Below, one piece after another: positions 35,108 to 46,528 of a stretch of DNA of 64,000 bases (its first letter is position 1; each line of letters starts with the position of its first letter). Below the pieces are notes generated by a model. That model ran no database searches. It saw only the letters and a list, made by a program, of their open reading frames with translations, and was not told where the DNA came from. Location of the stretch: assembly GCA_963971425.1 (NCBI GenBank), contig OZ020525.1:10918187-10982186 (forward strand), written 5' to 3'. The translations under genes were made by a program, and so were the position numbers. This stretch comes from Bryoerythrophyllum caledonicum. Its lineage: Eukaryota > Streptophyta > Bryopsida > Pottiales > Pottiaceae.

Positions 35108-37624
35108 ATGTCAGGAAAAGACAAAGAGAAAAGAGAGAAACAAAAAGTCGAGAGAGCTCAACGTTATAAGAAAAGGGTAGAGAGGAAACAACCAACTATA
35201 GTGTTAGGAGTACATAATCCTACCTTTAACACTGTTACAACTCCTTCTCCCTTCAAACTAGATGAGGAAATAGAAATAGCTCTAGAAAAGGCATTGAGAC
35301 AAACAAAAAAGGAGACAACATATAAAACACTACCCGATCCTCCAAATTCTCCTCAGTCAGACACAAAGACACCACAATTTACCCCAGAAGAGTTAGTATT
35401 TGCAGCCTTAAAAAATCCTAGGAAGAAATATATAGGAAAAAGAAAAGATAAAAAATATACGAGTCACTCTTGTTGTTCTAGTAGCCCGGAAGAAGTAAAT
35501 TGGGAGACCCAAAGTGAGAAGGTTTGGTCTAAATCCTTAGAAAAGGAAGGATCCTCAGAAGAGGAAGAAGTGGATGAAAAACCTAACATTCATGATCAAC
35601 AACTTGATGAGTTAGAGCGATTGTTTAGAACCCCCATACCCCAATCTTTAATAAATCGTACATATGAAGTAGGTAACTCCTCAGACCAAACAAACTTTGA
35701 AACTCCCTATCCAAGTCCTTTTGCCCAAGAATTTGAGTCAATACCAATATTTACTCATAGTGAAGCAAAAGAATCTATTGACCATTTTCTGAATGATAGA
35801 CCATTGGAAAATGAAGAAGAAAAGCATAAGTTTCGTAAGGAGTTATTAGAAGCTTTTAGTCAAATTCTTAGACCTACCACTTTAAACTTTGACATACAAG
35901 AAGAGATTGACCAAATTAGTGTAGAAGGAGCGGAATTTAAGTATAATCCTATTAAAGAGGAAAAGTTAGATGTAGGTGAGCAAAGTGAGCCTAAAGAAGG
36001 TGAAAGTTTATTTAATAGTGAAAGTAAAGAAGAAGAGCACTCAGAACCACCAGTGCGAGAAGAGAGTCCAGCTGGACTCCCCTCACATACTTCTGGGAGG
36101 ACTTCTCCTTTTGACTCTTCTTCTGCTAGTTCTACCTCTAGCAGGTCCTCATTATCCTCACCACCTTCAACCCCTCCTACTCCAGACGACCCTTTTGTTA
36201 ATCCCCTTGCTTTGGCGCATCATAGGATGCTTAATATAGCTCCATTTCCCATATTCTATGGTGACTTGGGAGAAGATCCAGATTCCTACTTAGAAAGATT
36301 TCAAGTAGTAGCAATAGCTAATAATTTAGCAATTGATAAGTACATCACTAGTTTTCCTGGTAATTTACTAGGGGAAGCTCAGAGGTGGTATGCGGCATTA
36401 GATCCTCAACCAATGAACTGGGATGCTTTAAAAGAAGCATTTTTGACCAGGTTCAGACCCCAGTCTTATCATAATACTTTGCAGGATCAGTTACAAAGTT
36501 TTCAAATGTATCCCACAGAAACTATAGCCGGATATTATACTCGGCTTAGAAACTTATTGAATAGATGGCGAGATCATAATATGCCAGAAGCATGGATCAC
36601 TAATACCTTTACCAGAGGTTTATTAGATCCTATGTGTATATACCAGGTTAAACTTTCCAACCCGGCAAATTTAAATGCAGCATATGAAGCTGCTAGAAAT
36701 TGGGAAGCTGCTATGCAGTGATCTAATATGTTGTTACAAACAAAAAGAATTCCATATCAGGATCCATATCTTTTACCTGTATCTACTCAATATGGGATGG
36801 ATAATAGTGGAAGAGATTATTATCCTAGGTCAACATCTAGTCAACCCCAATTAACCATACAAGGACCACCTCATCCTCGAGAGCAACAACTTGCGTTGAT
36901 GCCTCCAAGTCATGAGGAAAATGAGCTACAAGCCTTACAAAAACAATTTAGGGAATTGTCAGTCCAAGTTAATGAAGGAAAAAATAAAAGACCTAAGGCT
37001 ACCAATCAACGAACTAATATTTGGTGTAGTAATTGTAAGGGACATGGACACTTGGCCACCGAGTGTAGATATCCTATAGGAGGAACACCTAAGCTTAAAT
37101 GTGCTTATTGTGGTGCAAAGGGTCATGATATAACTACTTGTAGAAATATCAAGGAAGTTAAGGCCTTAGTACAAGAGCAACCTTCTCAAAATAATAACCA
37201 GAAACAACCTTATAGAATTACATCCAAACAACCTTTCACCAGACCAGGAAACAATAATAACAATCCGAGAAGAAATAATGGTTATAGTCAACATCAAGTT
37301 TGGAGAGAACCTAACCAAGATAGAAACAAAGAAGTAATATGTTATAGATGTGGAGAGCCAGGTCATTATTCTAGGGAATGCACAAATGCACGTCAACAAG
37401 TTGGTTTTAATCCCTTGTGTGGGAGATGTGGCCAAACAGGACATGTTTCTACCTTTTGCACAGCCATAATTACTGAGTTTCCTAATGTTAGGAAACAAGT
37501 TCAAATTCAAGAAGTAGAGTCTTCTAATACTAGAAATGTTAATTATATGGCAATTGATACACCTCAAGATGTCTTTATCACTAGATCACAAGCCAAGAAG
37601 GCCCTTGAAAAAAAAACCCATTAA
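35108..37624 (+). pseudogene. gag: gag polyprotein with four zinc knuckles, broken by one stop codon
   Basis: Open from ATG 35108 to TGA 36719-36721, then open again in the same frame to TAA at 37624. The N-terminal third is charged and low-complexity. The Retrotrans_gag capsid region is at about 36230-36715 (FYGDLGEDPDSYLERF, GEAQRWYAAL, FLTRFRPQSY, YYTRLRNLLNRW). After the stop come a Gln/Asn-rich linker and four CCHC zinc knuckles at 37025-37066, 37100-37141, 37340-37381 and 37418-37459. Four is more than the one or two usual for gypsy gag. Gag forms the virus-like particle and binds the RNA. The stop separates capsid from nucleocapsid, so normal particles need recoding or helper elements. 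Confidence 0.9.
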
Positions 37625-40600
37625 TAGTTCAGAGAGTGATTATAGCAAAGTAAAACTTAATCCTGTGCTTGCTAGAGATATGCCAACTATACTAAAAAGA
37701 CCAGAAATTCTTAAACCATCACCACAAATAATAGAGATGACAAGTAGTGATTCTCGGAAAAATCCAACTCAAGTACCTATAACATCTACTTTGCCAGAAA
37801 AAGTTGTACCTATAATTCCAAAAGTGGAAAAAACAAGTACCTCCATGAAACCATTGGAACAACCTACTTTTTATAAGCCTTCAAAAAAGATAATGAAAGA
37901 ATCATCTATGTCTTTAAAAAAGAGAAAACATAATAGAATTATGAGATTAACAGTGGGTATGCATCCATATGATATTCTCACAGATTTAGATAGATTACAA
38001 CCTCAAATTTCTTTGAGACAATTACTTGCATTGTCACCTTATTGTAAAAATGAATTAACATCTTCTCTAATTAGAAAGAGAGCAAAAATAAAAGAGGAGG
38101 GCAATGTTAAAGGAACTAAACAAAAAATAAATAAGGAAACAAGTAAATCTCAACCCGAAATTGTGAACGTTCATGATATCTCTCTAGATCCAGGTGCACC
38201 TACAGCCGATGTAATTATAGATGGAACTTTAATTGATGGAGTCCAAATTGATAGTGGGAGTAGTGTCAACCTTATGAATGTTGACACTATGGAAGAGTTG
38301 GGTATAACCAACTTAGTTCCTACTCCCATTATTTTAAGAATGGCCGATCAAAGTAGAGTCAAACCTTTGGGAAAATTGATACAATTAAATATAATAATTG
38401 GTGGAATTGATTATAAAATTGACTATATTGTCTTTAAGGTGAGTGAGTCCATTTCCACATATCCTATACTCCTTGGCAGGCCTTGGTTGTCATTGGCTAA
38501 AGCTAAGGACGATTGGGGTAAGGGAACTTTAACAATTGGGAAGGGTAAAAGTCAAATTATTCTCCCTATGTTTCCTGCAAACTATCATGGTGAGACCCAG
38601 GATGATGCTTCAGATTGGACTACTGATCCCAATTCAGAATCTGAGCCTGAAGACACTAATGTTGTCCAGGACATGCCTACGTTTAAAGGCTTAGGTCATG
38701 GAGAGTATTTTGTCCCTCCCAGTCAAGTTGATGACTCGGATGCAGCTATTGAAGCATGGCAAAATGCTCCTATTTTTAATATTACTATTGAGGGGAAGTC
38801 AGATAAGGAAATTCCTTATGTGTCAGACTCGGATCAATTACTAGGTGATAAAAAAATTCCTAATGTTCGACCTTTAGTAAAAAATACTATAGAAATAAAT
38901 TTAGGCACTACGGAAGATCCTAAGCCTATTAAAATATATGATGAATTAAGTTCTAAAGAATATGAAGAATGGTTGGAATTCTTTAAGAAGGAAAAGGATG
39001 CCTTTGCTTGGACTTATAAAGACTTGAAAGGCATACCTGCTGATGTTTGTCAACATCGAATTATCCTAGAAGCGGATGCTAAACCTGTTAGGCAAAGGCA
39101 ATATAGGATGAACCCAAAGTATTCTCTGATGGTTAAAGAGGAAATTGATAAATTACTGGAGTGTAATTTCATTTATCCCGTGCCATTTAGCGAATGGGTG
39201 TCACCTATTGTCATAGTACCTAAAAAGAATGGTAAGATCCGTATTTGTTAGGATTTCAGACAGTTGAACAAAGCCACTAAGAAAGATTTCTTTCCATTAC
39301 CATTTTCGGATGCAGTCCTAGATGGTGTAGCCGGTCATGAGTGTTATTCTTTCCTTGATGGATTCTCGGGTTATAATCAAGTGCAGATTGCCCCAGAAGA
39401 TAAACCATTGACCACTTTCACTACGGACTGGGGAACTTTTGCATATAATGTCATGCCATTTGGATTGTGCAATGCTCCGGCAACATTCCAAAGAGTTATG
39501 ACTCAAGCCTTTACAAAATATCTTAGAAAATTTATGGAGATATTTTTAGATGATTTTTGTGTGTTTGGTTCTAAGAAAGATCATGCACAAAACCTAAAGA
39601 AATGTTTTAATCAATGTAAAGAATATGGCATCTCCATAAATGCTGCTAAGTCTGAGTTTGCCACTGTATGTGGTAAATTATTAGGTCATGTTGTTTCAAA
39701 AGAGGGAATATCGGTAGACCCAGACAAAGTAGACATTATTCTTAATATGGAAATACCTAAACATCTAACAGGACTAAAAGGCTTTCTAGGTGCAACAGGT
39801 TATTATAGAAGATTTATTTATAGGTTTGCTTTCATAGCAGCACCTTTGAATGTCTTAACAAAACAAACTTTATTACCTAGGGTATGGACAGATGATTGCA
39901 CCAAAGCTTTTAACAAGTTAAAACGTCGTCTTAGTAAAGCACCTGTCCTAATTCCCCCAGATTGGACAAAACCTTTTGAAGTGTATGTTGATGCTTCTAA
40001 TATGGCCATTGGAAGTGTCTTAAGTCAAAAAGATTCTAAAGGTCATGATAGACCAATTTACTTTGCAAGTAGACAGTTGAGTGCCCCAGAAAGAAATTAT
40101 TCTGTGACTGAAAGAGAAGGTCTTGGCATGATCTTCTCTGTTCAAAAATATAGACATTATTTATTGGGTTACAAATTTACTTTCCATATTGATCATGATG
40201 CTTTGAAGTATATGATCAATAAGCCTCAATTAAGTGGACGAATTGCGAGGTGGGTTTTGTTATTACAAGAGTTTAATTTTACGATAAATGTCAGACCGGG
40301 GAAAATACATCAAAATGCAGATTTTTTATCAAGACTTAGTGAGACCATAAATCCACAGTCCATAGATGATAACTTTCCAGATGCACACATCTTTTCTGTT
40401 AAGGAGGGTGTGGAGGTACTTGATGTAATTCCAAAAGAATATGCCGACATCATCTACTATTTAACTAAAGCTACTTTTCCTATTGAATACACTAGCAAAG
40501 ATAAAATTAAACTAGTGCATCAATCGTTACCATACACTATGATTAGTGGTGTTCTCTATAAGCGAGGTAAAGATGATGTACTTCGACGATGTGTAAATCC

Positions 40601-41687
40601 TAGTGAAGTGTCAATGATTTTAGTAGGATGTCATGATGATGTCTGTGGAGGGCATTTTGCGGGTTGGGCTACCGCTCAAAAAGCATTACGAGCAGGCTAT
40701 TGGTGGCCCACACTTTTTGCCGACGCCACTAATTATGTTAAAAAATGTGATCCTTGTCAGCGAGTCGGTAAACCGACAGCTACTAAGGCTATGCCATTAA
40801 CACCAATTTTAGCACAAATTCCTTTTGAGAAATGGGGAATTGACTTTGTAGGCCCCATTAAACCACCTAGTCGTGAGGGTCAAAAACGCTATATCTTGGT
40901 TGCAACAGAATATGTGACTAAGTGGGTAGAGGCCCTTGCCACTAAAAATGATGATGCAGACACTGTTGCAAAATTCATTTATGAACATATTATCACTAGG
41001 TTTGGGTGTCCAAAAGAAATTGTAAGTGATAGAGGGACTCATTTCATCAATGACACTATTGAGAAAATGTTGCAAAAGTATTTTATTAAGCACCGTAAGT
41101 CGTCACCCTATCACCCTAGAGCTAATGGACAAACTGAGAAGTCTAATGGTATTCTTTGCAAGATCATCACTAAGACATTACAAGGCAATGCATCTAATTG
41201 GGATTATGAGTTGAATAATGCATTATGGGCATATAGATGTACAATAAAAACTACAACTAAAGCAACCCCTTTTCAATTAGTGTATGGATTGGAAGCTATG
41301 CTCCCAATAGAAGTGGCATTACCTTCCTTACGTGTGGCAATTTCTGAAAGATTAGATGATGAACAATCTTTAAGAGAAAGATTAGATAATCTGGAACGTC
41401 TAGATGAAATTAGAGGTCAAGCCTACATGAATATGGAAGCTATACAAAAACAAAGGAAAACTTATTATGATAGTAAATTACAACCAAAAACTCTAAAAGA
41501 AAATGATTTAGTCCTACTCTATGATAGTAGATTCCAGAAATTTCCAGGGAAATTTAAAATGAGATGGTTTGGACCATATAAAATACTTAAATCTTATCCT
41601 AATGGCTCCGTCGAATTACAAGATTTTGCAGGTAATGTACATGCAACACGCTATAATGGATATAGGCTCAAAAAGTATGTAACTTGA
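37616..41687 (+). pseudogene. pol: pol polyprotein: protease, reverse transcriptase, RNase H, integrase; one stop codon in RT
   Basis: The pol frame is offset by one base from gag and can be entered around the A9 run just before 37620. The protease active site DSGSS is at 38250-38264. RT starts near 38980. A TAG at 39249-39251 falls in the conserved strand after KKNGKIRIC and before DFRQLN; the frame then continues. The RT catalytic FLDD is at 39543-39554, and RNase H has YVDASNMAIGSVLSQ and the FHIDHDALKYM region. Integrase has the HHCC finger (CHDDVCGGH...CDPC, about 40629-40760) and the D-D-E core (GIDFVGP, SDRGTHF, QTEKSNG). The end lacks a chromodomain. The single stop would remove most of the RT and everything after it unless read through. 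Confidence 0.93.
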
Positions 41688-43060
41688 GGGCAAGTTACCT
41701 TTTAAAAGAGGGGGGCTACACCCCTACTTAAGGGTAATCTTAAGAAAAAGTTTTTGAGTGGTCCGGAACGACCCTAAACTACCAAAGGGAAAGTTAAAAA
41801 TATTGTGTTTTAAGTCATAGTTAATTTGTGAACATTCACAAAAACATGCACAAAAAACTTTCTTGAGAGAAACCTTGTCATAAGGTATTATTGAAAAAAT
41901 CAAAAATCTTAAAAGCTAAATCATTTTTGCATAAAGGAACAGTACTTAAGAAGTCATCTCAAGTTAAGTCACAGATGTAAGATCATAAGTGTGATGTCAT
42001 GTCAGTTGTCTTAAGAACTTAAGTGCTCTTAAAGACACAGTTGTCTTAAAGAACTTAAGCTGTCTTCAAGCATTCAAGAGACGTCAGATCTACAGTTGTC
42101 TTAAGAACTTGAGTAGACACCTTAAGACAGTAAGTCTGGGGTTGTCCCTGGAGTTCATCTTAAAAAGTAAAATTGTGAGACAACAATAAACTTAAATAAG
42201 GAGATGCCTTAAAACAAAAGTAAGACGATGCAAATTATGAAAAATGGAAATAGTTAAGAAAATAAAAATGATGATTAAGTTGGTAGGAAATCTGTGAGAA
42301 GCGACCTTGTCATAAAATGGAGAAATCTCATCATGACGAAAGATCAACTAAAGTGACATGGAAGGGACAAAAGTGGGCACTTCACCCGAGGGAAACAACA
42401 ATCAATCACGTCAAAAAGATCATTGCAATGACTTGAATAACGTGATGATAAGGACGAGTGGGGGCAAGACTTAAAACCAAGTGGCAAACTTGATGAGCCG
42501 TTAAGAAAACGAGCTGCCAAACTTGGCTATGGCTCATCAGAGAGAATTCACAAGTGCATTGTTCAGTCGCTGAAGCAGAGTCGAGAGGTTAGTTTGCATT
42601 ATTGAGAGTCAGAGTGTATCGTGAAGAATTGTTGCAAAGCTGTGAGTTTTGTGAGACTCTGCGTCGGGGAAGCGAGGTGTCACCAAGAGCGAAGGCAGAG
42701 GTCGTCACACGTTCTGGTGGTAAGTTCGTCGTTTAAGTCATGCTGAATGTGAGTTCACAGAATTGTTGGATTATGCCATGTCGTTGTGAATAAGGTTGCT
42801 TAAGACAACAGAATTCAACTGATCTTCCTTGCTAAGGTATGAGATTAACGAAATAAAATTTACTGAGAGTAGATAACTATCTACGAGAGTAAAATCAAAG
42901 AGTTTGTTAAAGAAAATCAAGAAACGGAATAACCGTTGTAACCACCTTGCATGTAATCTTAAGACATAAGTCTGCACAGATGATAGGGAATTCTATGAGT
43001 GTAGGTGCATGTCTTAAGAGTGTTCGTAGCGTAAAGAAGATTGCAAAAACGAAGTAGACA
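41688..43060 (+). other. retrotransposon spacer between pol and the extra ORF, with an internal polypurine tract
   Basis: It begins with a polypurine tract AAAAGAGGGGGG at 41704-41715, just after pol. CTTAAG-rich DNA like that in the LTR follows (41990-42180), then a spacer that becomes less AT-rich toward 43060. No ORF is recognised. Confidence 0.6.
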
Positions 43061-46000
43061 TTGCAGGAAAAAGAGCTTTGCTTTGTTGTTAAAGACAGGT
43101 GCAAGATGGTGAATCCAAATTCACAGAGTGGCGTTGGTTGTAAGAGAACAGTTGACTCAGAGATCAAGATGAGCCAGAAACGGAAGCCGAAGAAGGATTT
43201 TGAGATTGATCCTTCACCGCTCAGGGAGTTGCCAAAGAAGGTGTATGAGGGCAACCGCAAGAACTTGGAAAAGGCAGGTCTCCTGCAATTCATCGAGCAA
43301 CAATGGCCGGAGGCGGATCTACCGCGAGTGCTGGCCTTCATGCTGGGCTCCAAGCGAGGCGCGCAAGACGAATTTTTAATCAACGGTGAAGTGGTTCGCT
43401 TCGACGTGGAGATCGTCCAGCAGCATTGTCCAAGCTTGCCGAAGACAGGACCTACGCTGGTGGGATTGCCTTTGCTAACCAAGACTGAGCTCAGTCGGGT
43501 ATTCGAGAGGCCAGACGACGCCAAGGTAGGACGGGGATATTCAATCAGGAAGGCCAAGGCTTCGTGGAAGGAGTGGTTGAAATTTATCAACCTTCGACTT
43601 TTGATGGCTTTTGATGGAACGGAGGTATTATCGCCCAGCGCGTTGGCCGCAGCTTACAAGAGCTGGAATGGAGAGCGACTCAACTGGTCCAAGATCATGT
43701 ACGCGCATCTCCGATTGGAGCTGGCAGGGAAGAATACCCGCCATAACATCTTCTTCCATGGAACCACATACTTCTCAACAATCTGTCCCCCATTGAGGAA
43801 GAACTTGACTGGAGGAGCGCAACAGGTGGAAGAAGAATCAGGGAGGAGTCCCAGGAAGAAGAGATTGCGCAAGATGGTCGAAGAACCGGAAGAGGAAGAG
43901 GACGAACCGGAAGAAGCTTCTGAAGAAGAAGAGGACGTGGGAGATAACGACGTGCCAAGTCCTGCGAGGGAGGACAAGGAAGAGGAGACACCAGGGTCAC
44001 CTCAAGCCCCTGTACGAGCGAAAGACAAGGGGAAGACACCGTTGGTGGAGGTGCAGAAGAAAAAGGTGAAGCACCCGATCGGCACTGGAGGTGTTTTAAG
44101 GATCACCTCAGGGCAGGAACCGCGTACACCAGGAACAGCGAAGCCGCCCAAGACACCATCCAAGCAGATTGTCCCGTACGCTGCTCCTAACGTCATCGAC
44201 GTAGAGGACCCTGAGGATGAAGTGCCTATCAAGCGAACAGAGATGAAATCGCAGGAAGCCGATGGCACCAAACGGAGTGAGGTTCGTGAGCTGAGTAAGG
44301 AGAAACTCGAGCTGATGGTGATCCAAAAGGATGATCTCGTAGCTCAATATCAAGCCACCAACAAGGATGTCTTGTTGGCCAAGGATCAAATGCAGAAGGA
44401 CTTCCAACGCGAGAAGCTCCGGCTGGAGAAGTCGCTGTTGGAAGCTGAGCGGGCTAGAGAGCTGCTGGACCGAGAGCGAGGTGAACTGCGAGGGAAGTTA
44501 GCCCAAACAACTGAAGAAGTTTAGCGCTGGGAGACCTTGTGCAACGATCAGACGACGAAGGCACAGCAATGCGAGGAGTTGCAGAAGAAGCTGAGCCACA
44601 TGGAGCAGGAGTACCATCGCCTCAAGGCGGAGTCGGAGAAGGAGAATTCGGCTCTAGCTGGAGACAAGGAAGCACAGGTGCGAGATTGGCACACGTTGCA
44701 AGAAGAGCTCCGGCAAGCTTCCGGGAGCGCTACCCACTGGAAGGATCTCCACACTGCGAAGGAGCGACAAGTTGAAGAATACTTGCTCGAGATTGAGAAT
44801 CTGAAGACTCAATATCAGCAGGTGCAGGAACAGTGTCAGGCTGAGAAGAATCTGGCGAAGGAGTTGGCGACGTCCCTAGCACAACAGAAGAGGGAGGTGC
44901 AGGCAAGCAGGGAAACGTCGACCGTAGCTACGCCCGACTCTTCGCAGGTAGCAGAATTGGAAGAGAAGGTACGGGAGGTCACCGAGGCTAATGCCCGGTT
45001 GACTTCACAGACAACAGTAGATAGAGGAGTGAAGGGCAAACTCCAAGAGGCCATTTGGCGCCAGGACTTACACAGTCCGCCAACCTTTGCACTCTTCCGA
45101 GCCTATGAGTTGCAAAGGACCGCTTGTTTAACCATGATGTGTTTGAATCATGGAGACAAGCTGAGCCGAGGAGAATTTCAGAACCTGTGGACCGTAGCGG
45201 CGAATTTCGCCAATATGCAGAATCTAATCTGCGAAATGATCGTGAGACAAGACCTTCAGCTGGAGGACTCGAGACAGCTGCTGGTGCCGATCGGTGATAT
45301 TGGAGCCAGAGTGCTACTATATTACTGGCACTTGGAGGGGCAGCTGCAGATGCGGAGGCAGTATGATCAACCAGATGTAGCTCAACGAATGGTAGTCATT
45401 CCTGAGGTTGATCTTAAGACCATTCCCCTCTCCTCGGACTACCTGGGAGAATGGAAGAACCAGATGGAGAAGCTGACGAAGCTATTACAAAATGAGCAGA
45501 GCTTTGTGGGATGCATGACTCAAGTCCAGGAGCGCGAGGACTTGGCTCAGCGAGGTGAGATCACCATGGGGCAGTATCTCTACGCCAAGGTCCGAGCTCA
45601 CCACCGACTTAAGCGTGCGATCGAGGGAGCAAAGAAGAAAACGGTGGATGTGGCAGATGCGGTTCAGATGGCCACTTTCATGTCACCCCCTCCAGATTAT
45701 AGACACACGATCTGGGGAGGCTTGCCACTACCAGTGACCGGATCGTTGAACAAGCAACGATTTCTCGGAGAGTACGAGAATCTGTTTAACAGCGAGGAGG
45801 AGGTGCCATTTCCCTCATGGCAAGCCATAGATTGGCTGTTGGAGGACTTTGGCTTGTCACCGCAGGTCTGGAGACAGTGGGATCAACTATATCCCAAGGT
45901 ATCCCAGACTTGGTCAACGGTGCCACCAGCAGCGATCACGATGAGCTACCACCAGTGTCCCTTGAAGGGATATCGGCGTTACAAGTGGGCGCCCTGGAGT

Positions 46001-46528
46001 AAGCTCGACACAGTGCCTTACAACTGGCCACAGATTCCAGGGAGTTTTTCTTCTCCCCAGGAATGCAGTGATTCCTATCGAGCCTTTTTTGAGATTCACC
46101 GAAGACACACGGACCCTGTGTGTTTTCGAGCTGCAGTATTTTGCAACATCCTATCTCACATGTGTATACGATACAAGTGTGTGGTGAACGTCAACAGGTT
46201 TGATGAGACCAAGCCTGAATTTCACTTATGGACGAAGATGCAGCAGATGCCAAGTCGCCATATGAGAGCTTTGGAGTGTATGGTAATCACCAACTTCCTC
46301 CATGGTGCGAGCTCGGTGTTTGCTTTGGAGAATTCAAGCAAGCGTCAAGAGCAGCTAGTTGCATGGCTGAGTTATCAGAAGGCGCACGAGACGTATCTTT
46401 TTAAGCATGACGAAGATGTTCGTCGTAATGTGGAGATGGCTGAGCTACAGCTGATTCTCCAGGAGTGTGAGTTCAAGGATGCATACAAGCACAAGCGCCC
46501 TCGACTCGAAGCCAGACCAAGATCTTAA
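43061..46528 (+). pseudogene. large GC-rich extra ORF in the env position, coiled-coil protein, broken by one TAG
   Basis: Open from 43061 (possible start also at 43106, MVNPNSQSG) to TAG 44522-44524, and again in the same frame to TAA at 46526-46528, about 1155 codons in all. The N-terminal part has MLGSKRGAQDEFLINGEV and KASWKEWLKFINLRL. An acidic/basic low-complexity region (EEPEEEEDEPEEASEEEE) follows, then a long coiled coil spanning the stop, and a globular C-terminal half rich in Trp and Tyr (MATFMSPPPDYRHTIWGG, SYHQCPLKGYRRYKWAPW). No signal peptide or membrane helix is visible, so it is not a typical envelope protein. Base composition is plainly GC-richer than gag-pol, which suggests an origin different from the rest of the element. 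I do not recognise the family. Confidence 0.7.

Noticed and set aside
37166-37567. 133-codon antisense ORF opposite gag
   Set aside because: Shadow of the Asn/Gln-rich and zinc-knuckle region.
43654-44407. Antisense ORFs opposite the GC-rich extra ORF
   Set aside because: Serine/leucine-rich shadows of the acidic coding tract. The sense frame is far longer.
43061-46528. Calling the extra ORF a retroviral-type envelope gene
   Set aside because: Position fits, but I see no signal peptide, cleavage site or membrane helix, and it is coiled-coil rich.
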